Assembly: GCF_014873495.1 (NCBI RefSeq)
Contig: NZ_JADBGF010000001.1
Location: forward strand, 2,914,001-2,978,000
Source: Streptomyces stelliscabiei
Lineage (GTDB): Bacteria; Actinomycetota; Actinomycetes; Streptomycetales; Streptomycetaceae
Length of the DNA stretch: 64,000 bases
Direction: 5' to 3'
Shown: positions 8,562-18,130 of the stretch, in pieces
Position numbering within the stretch: the stretch's first letter is position 1
Layout: each line of letters begins with the position of its first letter
Program-made: the position numbers and the translations under genes
Notes under the pieces: generated by a model
The model's database searches: none
Seen by the model: only the letters and a program-made list of their open reading frames with translations
Told to the model about the DNA's origin: nothing

Positions 8562-8581
8562 CCCGCCCCGCGGGCCCGCCC

Positions 8582-9829
8582 CTACACCGACTCCGGTCTC
8601 AGGCGGGCCTGCACCTGGGCGGAGGGCGTTTCCGCGGTGCCGCCGACCAGGGCGCTGCCCTCGCGCCAGTTCTTCCAGTCGAGGTTCCAGTCGCCGTAGC
8701 CGTTGCCGAAGGGGGCCATGGTGTCGCCGGCCGAGTTGACGACCTCGACGATGTCGCCCTCGTTGATGGTGTCGTAGAACCACTCGGCGTTGCCCATGCT
8801 CATGCCGGTGCAGCCGTGGCTGACGTTGGCGTATCCCTGGGAGCCGGTCGACCAGGGGGCCGCGTGGACGTACTCGCCGCTGTCGGTGACCCTGACGGAG
8901 TGGTGCACGGTCAGGTCGTAGAAGTCGGACGCGCCTATGCTGGCGCTGGTCATGCGAACGGTACCTTCCTTGGCCAGGACGACCTTGACGCCGTTGCGGG
9001 TGTCGTAGCCGGGCCTGCCGGTGGTCACCGGTATCTCCTTGATGACCTGGTCGTTCTTGTAGACCGTCATCTGGTGCGAGGAGGCGTCGGTGACGGCGAC
9101 TATCTTGGCGCCGGTCGTCAGCTCGATGGGCTCGGCCTTCCCGCCCCAGAGCCGGTCGCCGACCTTGAGGCCCTCCAGGTTGCTGTGCACCCGGATGGTG
9201 GCCTCGGCGGGCCAGAACTCCTTCGGGCGGTAGTGGAGCTTCTTGTCGTCCACCCAGTGCCAGGCGCCCTCGGCGGCGGGGGTGGAGTCCACCTTCAGCG
9301 CGCGTTCGACGACGGCCCTGGCGGCCTTGTCCTTGACCGGGCGGCTCAGCTCTGCGGTGACGGGCTGACCGACGCCGTACCGGCCCTCCTTCGGCCCGAA
9401 GGTGACGTTCAGGCGCTTCTTGGTGAGGGGGCGGCCGGTGTCGAAGGCGAGGGTCTCGCGGCCGGGGGCGCCGTCCTCGTCCTCGGTGCTCACCCGGACC
9501 GTGTAGCGGGCGTTGGCGGCCAGCGGTGAGGTGGAGTGCCAGCGGCCTCCGTCCTCGGAGAGTTCGCCCGCCACATAGCGTCCTGCGGCGTCCACGGCGG
9601 TGACGTCGGTGATGCGGCCGTCGTCCTCGGCGGTGACCTCCAGCGGCTTGTCGGGGTCGGCCTTCTCGCCCTCCCCGGTCGGCGTGTTGAAGGAGACCTG
9701 GTCGGCGGCGTCGTACGGCTTGCCCGAGAGCGGGTGGCCACCGGAACCGCAGGCGGTGACGCCCGCTCCCAGGGAGACCACCAACAGGATGCAGCCGGCG
9801 ACCGTGCGGTTACGGGGTGATGTGCTCAT
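8582..9829 (-). CDS. L,D-transpeptidase lipoprotein (YkuD domain, Ig-like N-terminal domains)
   Basis: 415 residues. The signal peptide ends in the lipobox VTAC with lipid-modified C27. Two Ig-like beta domains (about 45-135 and 136-240) precede a YkuD catalytic domain (about 243-365) with H322 and the active-site SHGCTGMS around C340. A Trp-rich C-terminal extension (WNLDWKNW) is typical of the LdtMt2 class. These enzymes make 3-3 cross-links in peptidoglycan on the outside of the membrane. The gene separates the two oxidase gene groups but has its own strong stop context, and nothing links it to respiration. Confidence 0.93.
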   Translation of the reverse strand: MSTSPRNRTVAGCILLVVSLGAGVTACGSGGHPLSGKPYDAADQVSFNTPTGEGEKADPDKPLEVTAEDDGRITDVTAVDAAGRYVAGELSEDGGRWHSTSPLAANARYTVRVSTEDEDGAPGRETLAFDTGRPLTKKRLNVTFGPKEGRYGVGQPVTAELSRPVKDKAARAVVERALKVDSTPAAEGAWHWVDDKKLHYRPKEFWPAEATIRVHSNLEGLKVGDRLWGGKAEPIELTTGAKIVAVTDASSHQMTVYKNDQVIKEIPVTTGRPGYDTRNGVKVVLAKEGTVRMTSASIGASDFYDLTVHHSVRVTDSGEYVHAAPWSTGSQGYANVSHGCTGMSMGNAEWFYDTINEGDIVEVVNSAGDTMAPFGNGYGDWNLDWKNWREGSALVGGTAETPSAQVQARLRPESV

Positions 9830-9899
9830 GAGTTCACCGTAGGAACGCCCGTCAAGCGTGGCGCGCCGGGTGACCCGACCGAGCTACGGACGGTGTGGC

Positions 9900-9943
9900 A
9901 AAAGGGGGAAGCCCGGACCTCCTGTCGGAGTGTCCGGGCTTCC
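9900..9943 (-). terminator. Terminator of the ctaC-ctaD-ctaF operon
   Basis: A perfect 12-bp stem (GGAAGCCCGGAC and complement, 13-nt loop) lies 31 nt past the ctaF stop. On the minus strand it is followed by CCCCTTTT, so it resembles an intrinsic terminator. Confidence 0.8.
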
Positions 9944-9973
9944 GTCCGCTCTGCGCGTGTTACGGGCGCGGTG

Positions 9974-10372
9974 TCACTGGTTCTGGTTCTCGCCCCGGTA
10001 GTACTCGAAGACCCAGCCCCAGAGTCCGATCAGGATGATCGGGGTGGAGAAGTACAGCAGCCACCAGCCGAAGACGACGCCCATGAAGGCGAGCGCGCCA
10101 CCGATGCCGAGGGCGAGGGGCTGCCAGCTGTGCGGGCTGAAGAAGCCCAGCTCACCGGCGTCGTCCGCGACGTCGGCCTCCTTGTTGTCCTGCGCGCCCA
10201 CGTCGACCCGCCGGGCCGTGAAGGCCAGGTAGTAGCCGACCATGATGCACAGACCGAAGGCCAGGAACAGTGCCGTGGTACCGGCCGGCTCCTTCGACCA
10301 CACGCCGTAGACGATCGCCATGGCCAGCACGAAGACTGCCAGCCAGATGAACATCTTGCCTTGGACCTTCAC
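9974..10372 (-). CDS. ctaF: Cytochrome c oxidase subunit IV (actinobacterial type)
   Basis: 132 residues with four hydrophobic helices (roughly 6-25, 33-51, 85-103 and 105-123), matching the actinobacterial subunit IV, which is unrelated to the mitochondrial subunit of that name. The conserved C-terminal [11 protein letters not shown] is present. It is a structural subunit of the aa3 oxidase. Its ATG overlaps the ctaD stop by 4 nt. Confidence 0.95.
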   Translation of the reverse strand: MKVQGKMFIWLAVFVLAMAIVYGVWSKEPAGTTALFLAFGLCIMVGYYLAFTARRVDVGAQDNKEADVADDAGELGFFSPHSWQPLALGIGGALAFMGVVFGWWLLYFSTPIILIGLWGWVFEYYRGENQNQ

Positions 10373-12108
10373 TTGCCGGCCTCCTTGCCGCTGGCCGCGA
10401 GCTCGTCCGCCGCCGGGCCGCCGTGCGCGAGCTGTTCGAGCGCGGCGATCTCCGGGTGGTGCAGGTCGAACGCCGGGGATTCACTGCGGATCCGCGGCAG
10501 GGTGAGGAAGTTGTGCCGCGGCGGCGGGCAGGAGGTCGCCCACTCCAGCGAGCGACCGTAGCCCCACGGGTCGTCGACCTCGACCTTCTTGCCGTACTTG
10601 GCCGTCTTCCACACGTTGTAGAGGAACGGCAGGATCGACAGACCGAGGACGAACGAGGCGATCGTGGAGATCGTGTTCAGCGCGGTGAACCCGTCGGCCG
10701 CGAGGTAGTCCGCGTAACGACGCGGCATGCCCTCCGCGCCCAGCCAGTGCTGGACGAGGAACGTGCCGTGGAAGCCGATGAACAGCGTCCAGAAGGTGAT
10801 CTTGCCGAGGCGCTCGTCGAGCATCTTGCCCGTCATCTTCGGCCACCAGAAGTGGAAGCCGGAGAACATCGCGAAGACGACGGTGCCGAACACCACGTAG
10901 TGGAAGTGCGCCACCACGAAGTACGAGTCCGAGACGTGGAAGTCCATCGGCGGCGAGGCCAGGATGACACCGGTCAGACCACCGAAGGTGAAGGTGATCA
11001 GGAAGCCGGTGGCCCAGAGCATCGGTGTCTCGAAGGACAGCGAGCCCTTCCACATCGTTCCGATCCAGTTGAAGAACTTCACGCCTGTCGGTACGGCGAT
11101 GAGGAACGTCATGAAGGAGAAGAACGGGAGGAGTACGCCGCCCGTGACGTACATGTGGTGCGCCCACACCGTCACGGAGAGGCCGGCGATCGCGATCGTC
11201 GCTCCGATCAGACCCATGTAGCCGAACATCGGCTTACGGGAGAAGACCGGGATGACCTCGGAGATGATGCCGAAGAACGGCAGGGCGATGATGTACACCT
11301 CTGGATGGCCGAAGAACCAGAAGAGGTGTTGCCAGAGCAACGCGCCGCCGTTGGCGGCGTCGAAGACGTGCGCACCGAACTTGCGGTCCGCCTCCAGGGC
11401 GAACAGCGCGGCCGCGAGGACCGGGAAGGCGAGCAGGACCAGGACAGCGGTCAGCAGCACGTTCCACACGAAGATCGGCATGCGGAACATGGTCATGCCG
11501 GGTGCGCGCATGCAGATGATCGTGGTGATGAAGTTGACCGCGCCGAGGATGGTGCCGAAGCCGGAGAAGGCCAGACCCATGATCCACATGTCGGCGCCGA
11601 TGCCCGGGCTGCGGACCGCGTCCGACAGCGGGCTGTAGGCGAACCAGCCGAAGTCGGCCGCGCCCTGCGGGGTGAGGAAGCCACCGACCGCGATGAGCGA
11701 GCCGAAGAGGTACAGCCAGTACGCGAACATGTTCAGCCGCGGGAACGCCACGTCGGGCGCGCCGATCTGCAGCGGCATGATCCAGTTGGTGAAACCGGCG
11801 AACAGCGGCGTCGCGAACATCAGCAGCATGATCGTGCCGTGCATCGTGAACGCCTGGTTGAACTGCTCGTTCGACATGATCTGCGTGCCCGGGCGGGCGA
11901 GTTCGGCGCGCATGAGGAGCGCCATGACGCCGCCGATGCAGAAGAACGCGAACGACGTGACCAGGTACAGCGTGCCGATCGTCTTGTGGTCGGTGGTCGT
12001 CAGCCACTTGACGATGATCTCACCACGCCGCTGGCGCCGGACCGGCAGCTCGTCCTCGTAGTGGGAACCCGCCGTCTCGGCACCCTGAGGTTCGTTGAGG
12101 ATGCTCAC
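10369..12108 (-). CDS. ctaD: Cytochrome c oxidase subunit I
   Basis: The catalytic haem-copper subunit of the aa3 oxidase. I place the start at the GTG at 12108 (MSILNEPQG..., 579 residues). It overlaps the ctaC stop as GTGA, whereas the longer open frame up to 12282 lies inside ctaC. Twelve membrane helices are expected. Visible ligands are the haem a histidine in [10 protein letters not shown], CuB and cross-link residues in GHPEVY, the HH pair in AHHMYVTG, and the haem a3/haem a histidines in HFHYVVFG. It reduces O2 to water and pumps protons. Confidence 0.97.
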   Translation of the reverse strand: MSILNEPQGAETAGSHYEDELPVRRQRRGEIIVKWLTTTDHKTIGTLYLVTSFAFFCIGGVMALLMRAELARPGTQIMSNEQFNQAFTMHGTIMLLMFATPLFAGFTNWIMPLQIGAPDVAFPRLNMFAYWLYLFGSLIAVGGFLTPQGAADFGWFAYSPLSDAVRSPGIGADMWIMGLAFSGFGTILGAVNFITTIICMRAPGMTMFRMPIFVWNVLLTAVLVLLAFPVLAAALFALEADRKFGAHVFDAANGGALLWQHLFWFFGHPEVYIIALPFFGIISEVIPVFSRKPMFGYMGLIGATIAIAGLSVTVWAHHMYVTGGVLLPFFSFMTFLIAVPTGVKFFNWIGTMWKGSLSFETPMLWATGFLITFTFGGLTGVILASPPMDFHVSDSYFVVAHFHYVVFGTVVFAMFSGFHFWWPKMTGKMLDERLGKITFWTLFIGFHGTFLVQHWLGAEGMPRRYADYLAADGFTALNTISTIASFVLGLSILPFLYNVWKTAKYGKKVEVDDPWGYGRSLEWATSCPPPRHNFLTLPRIRSESPAFDLHHPEIAALEQLAHGGPAADELAASGKEAGK

Positions 12109-13064
12109 AGTACGTTCGTCTCCCGGTTCTTCTCGTGCTTCGTCTGCTCGATGCCGGCCGGGACGTAACCGGTCTGCCCCTTCTCCACGAGCGACTTGAG
12201 GTGCTCCTCGTAGCGCTCCTGGGAGACGACCTTCACGTTGAAGAGCATCCGCGAGTGGTCCACGCCGCACAGTTCGGCGCACTTGCCCAGGAAGGTTCCC
12301 TCCTGGTTGGGGGTCACCTGGAAGGCGTTGGTGTGGCCCGGGATGACGTCCTGCTTCATGAGGAACGGCACCACCCAGAAGGAGTGGATGACGTCACGCG
12401 AGGTCAGGACGAAGCGGACCGTCTTGCCCTCCGGGAGCCAGAGCGTCGGGCCCGGGTTGCCGGTCTGCGGGTTCTTGTCGCCAGGAATGCCGCAGGTGTA
12501 GACGCCGCCGGCGTTCGCCGGGAAGTCCTTCTTGTACCGGTCCGGGATCGCGGCCAGGTTCTCGTCGGTGGCCGCGTCGCCGGTGGAGCCTTCGACGTTC
12601 TCGATGTAGTTGAAGCACCAGCTCCACTGGAAGCCCACCACGTTGACCGTGAGGTCGGGCTTCTTCGACGTGTCGAGGAGCTTCGACTCGTCGCGGGCGG
12701 TGAAGTAGAAGAGCACCGAGACGATGATCAGCGGGACGACCGTGTACAGCGCCTCGATGGGCATGTTGTACCGGGTCTGTGGGGGAACTTCGACCTTGGT
12801 GCGGCTGCGCCGGTGGAAGAAAGCACTCCACAGGATCAGGCCCCACACCAGCACGCCCGTGGCGAGCGCGGCCGCCCACGACCCCTGCCACAGGGAGAGG
12901 ATCCGCGGAGCCTCTTCCGTGGTCGGGGTGGGCATACCCAGGCGGGGGAAGTCCTCCCATGTGCAACCGGTGGCGGTCGCCAGGACCAGGCCTGCGGTCA
13001 TTGCCTGCAGCAGCTTCCGCCGCATCGGGCGCCGCGGCGAGCGGTCGGAGCCGTTGGGACTCAC
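12105..13064 (-). CDS. ctaC: Cytochrome c oxidase subunit II (CuA)
   Basis: The start is taken at the GTG at 13064 (MSPNGSDRS..., 319 residues), with GGGAAGG just upstream; the frame stays open further but lacks a better start. The signal peptide ends in a lipobox (ATGC, C34), so the subunit is probably lipid-anchored. Two membrane helices follow (about 60-80 and 105-125). The C-terminal cupredoxin domain has the CuA motif [12 protein letters not shown]. The long loop containing [10 protein letters not shown] and CGIPGDKNP is typical of actinobacterial CtaC, which accepts electrons from QcrC. First gene of ctaCDF. Confidence 0.96.
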   Translation of the reverse strand: MSPNGSDRSPRRPMRRKLLQAMTAGLVLATATGCTWEDFPRLGMPTPTTEEAPRILSLWQGSWAAALATGVLVWGLILWSAFFHRRSRTKVEVPPQTRYNMPIEALYTVVPLIIVSVLFYFTARDESKLLDTSKKPDLTVNVVGFQWSWCFNYIENVEGSTGDAATDENLAAIPDRYKKDFPANAGGVYTCGIPGDKNPQTGNPGPTLWLPEGKTVRFVLTSRDVIHSFWVVPFLMKQDVIPGHTNAFQVTPNQEGTFLGKCAELCGVDHSRMLFNVKVVSQERYEEHLKSLVEKGQTGYVPAGIEQTKHEKNRETNVL

Positions 13065-13144
13065 GTAGCGCCTTCCCGAGAGTCTCGCCCGCGCGGTATG
13101 GCTGCGGCCTTCTCGCTGGTCGGTCGCCGCCCTGCGACGGGCAG

Positions 13145-13173
13145 GGGTTTGGATGTTTATGCGGACCAAACCC
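13145..13173. promoter_or_regulatory. Inverted repeat upstream of ctaC
   Basis: GGGTTTGG and CCAAACCC form a perfect 8-bp inverted repeat with a 13-nt A/T-rich spacer, 80-110 nt upstream of the ctaC start. The AT-rich centre is unusual here and the spacing suits a dimeric DNA-binding protein. No regulator is assigned. Confidence 0.45.
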
Positions 13174-13264
13174 TACTGGACGCGTTTTGGGGTCGCGCGG
13201 GGAGGGGGGCCCAACACTCCGCGGGTCATGCCGAGCGCCTAATAGCTCGGGGCTTCGGGTGATT

Positions 13265-13316
13265 TGGCGGGTGCGCGCGCGTTGTGGCTGTTCGCGCAGT
13301 TCCCCACGCCCCCGTG
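13265..13316. repeat. Intergenic repeat element, copy B (half element)
   Basis: A single arm of the recurring element: GCGGGTGCG, then CGCGCAGTTCCCC and ACGCCCCCG. It lies in the divergent region between ctaC and the desulfurase-TusA gene. The second arm and the nested hairpin are missing. Confidence 0.7.
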
Positions 13317-13345
13317 TCCTCGGCCCGAGGCTTTAGCGTTGGCCT

Positions 13346-14728
13346 GTGGCCTACTTCGACTCCGCTTCCTCCGCTCCCCTTCATCCCGTCGCGCGGCAGG
13401 CGCTGACGGCCTCGCTGGACGAAGGGTGGGCCGATCCCGCGCGGTTGTACCGGGAGGGGCGGCGGGCACGCCTGCTGTTGGACGCGGCCCGGGAGGCCGC
13501 CGCCGAGGCGGTCGGATGCCGGGCGGACGAACTGGTCTTCACCTCGTCGGGGACCCGGGCGGTGCACTCCGGGATCGCGGGAGTGCTGGCCGGGCGGCGG
13601 CGGGTGGGGCGCCACCTGATCGTGTCGTCCGTCGAACACTCTTCGGTGCTGCACGCGGCGCAGACGCACGAGGCCGACGGCGGATCGGTCACCCGGGTGG
13701 CGGTGGCCCGTACGGGGTCGGTCGCCGCGTCCTCCTACGCCGAGGCCCTGCGCCCCGACACGGCGCTGGCGTGTCTGCAGTCGGCCAACCACGAGGTGGG
13801 GACCGAGCAGCCGGTGGCGGAGGTCGCGCGGGCGTGCCGGGCGGCGGGCGTGCCGTTGCTGGTGGACGCGGCGCAGTCGCTCGGGTGGGGGCGGGTGAAC
13901 GGTGACTGGTCGGTGTTGACCGCCAGCGCGCACAAATGGGGCGGCCCGTCCGGGGTCGGCCTCCTGGCCGTGCGCAAGGGGGTGCGCTTCGCTGCGCAAG
14001 GGCCCGCCGACGAGCGGGAGTCGGGGCGGGCCGCCGGGTTCGAGAACATCCCGGCGATCGTGGCGGCCGCCGCCTCGCTGCGGGCCGTGCGGGCGGAGGC
14101 GGACGCGGAGGCGTTGCGGCTGCGGGAGTTGACGGAGCGGATCCGGGCGCGGGTGCCGTCGCTGGTGCCCGATGTGGAGGTGGTGGGCGATCCGGAGCGC
14201 CGGCTGCCGGGGGTGGTCACCTTCTCGTGTCTCTATGTCGACGGGGAGACTTTGCTCCACGAGCTGGACCGCGAGGGCTTCTCCGTCTCCTCGGGCTCCT
14301 CCTGTACGAGCAGCACGCTGACGCCCAGCCATGTGCTGCGGGCCATGGGGGTGCTGAGCGAGGGGAACGTGCGGGTCTCCCTGCCGGCGGGGGCGGCGGC
14401 CGAGGACGTCGAGCGGTTCCTGTCCGTGCTGCCGGGGGCGGTCGCGGCGGTACGGGAGAAGCTGGGGGCGCCGGTGAGCACCGCTGTGACGGCCGTGCGG
14501 GAGGACGCCCTCGTCGTGGACGCGCTCGGCAAGCGGTGCCCGATCCCCGTCATCGAGCTGGCCAAGGTGATCGGCGACGTCCCGGTCGGCGGCACCGTCC
14601 GTGTCCTCTCGGACGACGAGGCGGCTCGCCTGGACATCCCGGCGTGGTGCGAGATGCGGGGCCAGGAGTACGTGGGGGAAGAGCCGGCGGAGCGGGGTTC
14701 GGCGTACGTGGTGCGCCGGGTGAGCTGA
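13346..14728 (+). CDS. Cysteine desulfurase fused to a TusA-like sulfur carrier domain
   Basis: 460 residues. Residues 1-370 are a class V cysteine desulfurase with the PLP lysine K197 (SAHKWGGPSG), the phosphate-binding SSGT near 67-70, and the catalytic cysteine C320 in SSGSSCTSS. Residues about 387-460 are a TusA/SirA domain with the CPxP motif at C398 (KRCPIPVIEL). The fusion suggests persulfide passes from C320 directly to C398. A TAGCGT -10 element ends 6 nt before the GTG, so the gene is probably leaderless. It likely supplies sulfur for Fe-S clusters, thiolation or cofactors; the acceptor is not identified. Confidence 0.93.
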   Translation: MAYFDSASSAPLHPVARQALTASLDEGWADPARLYREGRRARLLLDAAREAAAEAVGCRADELVFTSSGTRAVHSGIAGVLAGRRRVGRHLIVSSVEHSSVLHAAQTHEADGGSVTRVAVARTGSVAASSYAEALRPDTALACLQSANHEVGTEQPVAEVARACRAAGVPLLVDAAQSLGWGRVNGDWSVLTASAHKWGGPSGVGLLAVRKGVRFAAQGPADERESGRAAGFENIPAIVAAAASLRAVRAEADAEALRLRELTERIRARVPSLVPDVEVVGDPERRLPGVVTFSCLYVDGETLLHELDREGFSVSSGSSCTSSTLTPSHVLRAMGVLSEGNVRVSLPAGAAAEDVERFLSVLPGAVAAVREKLGAPVSTAVTAVREDALVVDALGKRCPIPVIELAKVIGDVPVGGTVRVLSDDEAARLDIPAWCEMRGQEYVGEEPAERGSAYVVRRVS

Positions 14729-14770
14729 CGGGGGCCCCGCGCCCGTGAAGGTGAGGCCGAAGGCCTCTCC

Positions 14771-14802
14771 TCAGGGCGCGGGGAACTGCGCGACCAGCCA
14801 CA
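14771..14802. repeat. Intergenic repeat element, copy C (half element, reverse arm)
   Basis: TCAGGGCGCGGGGAACTGCG followed by CGACCAGCCACA is the complementary arm of the recurring element. It lies between two convergent genes (stops at 14728 and 14863). No hairpin centre is present. Confidence 0.7.
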
Positions 14803-14862
14803 TCGCGTCCGCGGCCGACAACGCGCAACCGACCCGGCAGTCCGGTGGTCGCCCCGGCCCCC

Positions 14863-15837
14863 TCAGCCCAGGTGCTTCTTCACTTCCGCCGCCGCCTCGT
14901 CCCCGTAGGCCTTCTCGAACCGGTCCATGAAGTGCGCCCGGCGCAGCTGGTACTCCTGCGTCCCCACCGTCTCGATCACGAGGGTGGCGAGCATGCACCC
15001 GACCTGCGCCGCCCGCTCCAGCGAGACACCCCAGGCCAGCCCGGAGAGGAAGCCCGCCCGGAAGGCGTCGCCGACACCCGTGGGCTCGGCCTTGCGCTCC
15101 TCCTCGGGGCAGCGGACCTCGATGGGGTCCTCGCCGGCCCGCTCGACGCGGACGCCGCGCGCGCCGAGCGTGGTCACCCGGTGGCCGACCTTGGCGAGGA
15201 TCTCCGCGTCCGACCAGCCGGTCTTGGACTCGATGAGGCCCTTCTCGTACTCGTTGGAGAAGAGGTAGGTGGCGCCGTCCAGCAGTATCCGGATCTCGTC
15301 GCCGTCCATACGGGCGATCTGCTGCGAGAAGTCGGCGGCGAACGGGATGCCCCGGGTGCGGCACTCCTCCGTGTGGCGGAGCATCCCCTCCGGGTCGTCC
15401 GCGCCGATCAGGACGAGGTCGAGGCCGCCGACGCGGTCGGCGACGGTCTTCAGCTCGATGAGGCGGGCCTCGCTCATCGCGCCGGTGTAGAAGGACCCGA
15501 TCTGGTTGTGGTCGGCGTCCGTGGTGCACACGAAGCGGGCCGTGTGCAGCGTCTCGGAGATGCGCACGGAGGCGGTGTCCACCCCGTGCCGGTCGAGCCA
15601 TGCGCGGTACTCGTCGAAGTCGGAGCCCGCCGCGCCGACCAGGATCGGGCGCGTGCCGAGCTGTCCCATGCCGAACGCGATGTTCGCGCCGACACCGCCC
15701 CGGCGTACGTCGAGCTGGTCGACGAGGAAGGAGAGGGAGACCGTGTGCAGCTGGTCCGCGACGAGTTGGTCGGCGAAGCGGCCCGGGAAGGTCATCAGAT
15801 GGTCGGTGGCGATGGAGCCGGAGACTGCGATACGCAC
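14863..15837 (-). CDS. PfkB-family carbohydrate/nucleoside kinase (adenosine kinase-like)
   Basis: The start is placed at the GTG at 15837 (MRIAVSGSIATDHL, 324 residues), since the ribokinase fold begins there; the frame upstream to 15882 adds only a short non-homologous stretch. PfkB signatures are present: an N-terminal GG motif (RRGGVGANIAFGM) and the C-terminal TGVGDAFRAGFLSG with the catalytic aspartate. Actinobacterial members include adenosine kinases; ribokinase or 6-phosphofructokinase activity cannot be excluded. It is monocistronic and ends opposite the desulfurase gene. Confidence 0.88.
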   Translation of the reverse strand: MRIAVSGSIATDHLMTFPGRFADQLVADQLHTVSLSFLVDQLDVRRGGVGANIAFGMGQLGTRPILVGAAGSDFDEYRAWLDRHGVDTASVRISETLHTARFVCTTDADHNQIGSFYTGAMSEARLIELKTVADRVGGLDLVLIGADDPEGMLRHTEECRTRGIPFAADFSQQIARMDGDEIRILLDGATYLFSNEYEKGLIESKTGWSDAEILAKVGHRVTTLGARGVRVERAGEDPIEVRCPEEERKAEPTGVGDAFRAGFLSGLAWGVSLERAAQVGCMLATLVIETVGTQEYQLRRAHFMDRFEKAYGDEAAAEVKKHLG

Positions 15838-15971
15838 GGCGAGGACACACTCCTGCGAAGGGAGAGGGGATTGACAGTTCACGCTACCGGGTCCCTCACC
15901 TGCTCTGAAGCAGGCGAAACTACCCGATAGTAGGTCTTTCTTCGCGGGTTCGCGGTGCGTACGGTGCCGGT

Positions 15972-16184
15972 ATGACGAACCTCAAGATCCACGGCTCCGT
16001 CCCGTTCGACCCGGACGGCGGCAGCCTCGCGGCGCTGCGCGGTGACTGCGCCCGGATGGCTCCGCACTGGGCGGCCCCCGCGAAGGTCATTACGGCTCCG
16101 GTCTCCCCTTCGCTCATTCACGGGGTCACGGTGCCCGTCGCGTCCGCCCGGCTGGTGGACGCGATGCCGGAGTACGGCTACTGA
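15972..16184 (+). CDS. Small hypothetical protein
   Basis: 70 residues with no recognised domain, signal peptide or membrane segment. Codon use is strongly GC-biased at third positions, as in neighbouring genes, which supports real coding. The start is ATG at 15972. Several prolines and the C-terminal ARLVDAMPEYGY are visible. I do not recognise it. Confidence 0.6.
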   Translation: MTNLKIHGSVPFDPDGGSLAALRGDCARMAPHWAAPAKVITAPVSPSLIHGVTVPVASARLVDAMPEYGY

Positions 16185-16268
16185 GGGAACCGCAGGCTCC
16201 CGCGCCGCGTCCCATCGCTGTCCCCCGTAGAGGGGATGTGGTGTACGACCTGCCGAAGGAGCGATGCG

Positions 16269-18008
16269 GTGAACTCCGAGCGACCCGACAACCCCGAGAA
16301 CCCGGACGAGGGCCCCGAGCCCGACGCCGCCGAGGAGCTCGGGGCTGCCGGGGATGACGCCACCGAGGCGGAGGCGGACGGCGCAGAGGCGGCCGACCGG
16401 GCCGATGAGCCCGCGCGAGCGACCGATTCCACGGATGCGGATGCGTCTACGGATGCTGACGAGTCTTCGGATGCTGATGCTGCGAGCGCCGAGGTCGTGG
16501 GCGGCGGTGCCGAGCGGTCGGGCCGGCGGCGCTCCCGGGTGATCGTCGCGTCCGTGGCCGCCGCGGTGCTGCTGGTCGGGGGTGGTGGGGCGCTCCTCGC
16601 CAGCACCGCTTCCGACGGGTCCGGGGGCGACGGCAAGGGTTCCGGTGCGCCCGGCGGCGACGGCACTCCCCCGCCGCTCGCGCTCGACGGATACTCCGGC
16701 GGCGGTTCGAACGGCATCGCGCCCGGTGAACCGAACCCCTACGGGGTGACCTACCGCGCCGGTGACGACCTGCCCGAGGGCCCCGGCTCGGCTCCGGTGT
16801 ACGCGCCGAAGGGCGAGGTGACGGCCGCCGAGGTGGCGCGGCTCGCCGAGGCGCTCGGGGTGACGGGCAAGCCGACGGCCGAGGGTGAGGGCTGGCGGGT
16901 GGGGGCGGCCGGGGACGGTTCGGAGCCGGTGCTGCGGGTGGGCCGGCAGGCGCCGGGGGCCTGGACGTTCGACCGGTACACGCCGGGCACGGACGACTGC
17001 GAGAAGGTGACCGTCTGCGCGTCCGGCGGCACGGCCGGCGCCGGCGACCCGGTGAGCGAGGCGGTGGCCCGGAAGACCGCGGCGCCCGTCCTCAAGGCCG
17101 TCGGCCAGGACGACGCCAAGCTCGACGCCACCCAGCTCATGGGCGCCGTACGGGTGGTGAACGCGGACCCCGAGGTGGGCGGGCTGCCCACATACGGCTG
17201 GGCGACCGGCATCCGCATCGGCGCGGACGGCCAGGTGCTCGGCGGCAGCGGCAACCTGAAGTCGCCGGTCAGGAGCGACACGTACCCCGTTGTGGACGCG
17301 GACCGGGCGCTGGAGCTGCTGAACCGCTCCGGGCAGGGCATCGGCCCCGAAGGCGCCGGCACCGAGCGCGGCGGCATCGGCGGCTGCACCGGTCCCGTAC
17401 CGCTGGAGGGGGAGGACGGGGCGGTCGTCGGGAGCGGGACGGCCGCGTCGGGCGAGACGCCGTGCGAGCGGGTGACCACGGCGCCGAAGCCGGAGGCGGT
17501 CGCCGTCGAGAAGGCGGTGTTCGGGCTGGCCTCGCACCAGGTGGACGGGCGGCCGGCGCTGGTGCCGTCCTGGCTGTTCGAGGTACGGCCGACCGGGGCC
17601 GAGGACACCTACACGGTGACCCACCCGGCGATCGATCCCGCGTACCTGGCCGGCCCCGAGTCCCGCTCGGCGCCGACCGAGAAGCCCGGTGGGCCGGGTG
17701 ACACACCCTCCACCGGCGCGTCCTCGCGCGATGTGCGGATCCAGGGCTGGACGGTCGACGGTGACGAGCTGACCGTGACCTTCTGGGGCGGGGTGTGCAG
17801 CGCGTACGCGGCCGGGGTGAGGGAGGAGTCGGGCGAGGTGCGGGTCACCGTGACCGACACTCCGCAGGAGGGCAGGGCCTGCATCCTGATCGCCAAGGCG
17901 ATGGAGCGGACGGTGCGCCTCGACGAGCCGCTCGGCGACCGGAAGGTGGTCGGGTCGGACGGCGAGGCGATCCCGAAGGGCGGCATCGCGGAGCTGGAGC
18001 CGCGGTAG
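16269..18008 (+). CDS. Acidic-tailed single-pass membrane protein, function unknown
   Basis: The GTG at 16269 has GAAGGAG 7 nt upstream and gives 579 residues. The first 85 residues are a low-complexity acidic Asp/Ala/Glu region, presumably cytoplasmic. A basic RRRSR and one hydrophobic helix (about 97-117) follow, then a Gly/Ser linker and a large extracellular part of about 440 residues. That part has two Cys pairs (DDCEKVTVC and GGCTG...TPCERV), possibly disulfides, and a beta-rich C terminus. The topology resembles anti-sigma or receptor-type proteins, but no known domain is recognised. The terminator at 18043-18077 follows. Confidence 0.75.
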   Translation: MNSERPDNPENPDEGPEPDAAEELGAAGDDATEAEADGAEAADRADEPARATDSTDADASTDADESSDADAASAEVVGGGAERSGRRRSRVIVASVAAAVLLVGGGGALLASTASDGSGGDGKGSGAPGGDGTPPPLALDGYSGGGSNGIAPGEPNPYGVTYRAGDDLPEGPGSAPVYAPKGEVTAAEVARLAEALGVTGKPTAEGEGWRVGAAGDGSEPVLRVGRQAPGAWTFDRYTPGTDDCEKVTVCASGGTAGAGDPVSEAVARKTAAPVLKAVGQDDAKLDATQLMGAVRVVNADPEVGGLPTYGWATGIRIGADGQVLGGSGNLKSPVRSDTYPVVDADRALELLNRSGQGIGPEGAGTERGGIGGCTGPVPLEGEDGAVVGSGTAASGETPCERVTTAPKPEAVAVEKAVFGLASHQVDGRPALVPSWLFEVRPTGAEDTYTVTHPAIDPAYLAGPESRSAPTEKPGGPGDTPSTGASSRDVRIQGWTVDGDELTVTFWGGVCSAYAAGVREESGEVRVTVTDTPQEGRACILIAKAMERTVRLDEPLGDRKVVGSDGEAIPKGGIAELEPR

Positions 18009-18042
18009 GCGCCACCGGGGGCGCACCGGGCCCGGCATGACG

Positions 18043-18077
18043 GAAGGCGGCGTCCCCGTGGAGGGGACGCCGCCTTC
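18043..18077. terminator. Bidirectional terminator
   Basis: A 15-bp perfect stem (GAAGGCGGCGTCCCC and complement) with a GTGGA loop lies between two convergent genes with stops at 18008 and 18131. Confidence 0.85.
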
Positions 18078-18130
18078 GTCGTACCTGAACGTCGCCGTGC
18101 GCGTACCACTGCCGCGCGCGGGCGGGGACC

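Noticed and set aside
10369..12282. Longer ctaD start at 12282
   Set aside because: The extra 58 codons overlap ctaC; the GTG at 12108 overlapping the ctaC stop is the natural coupled start.
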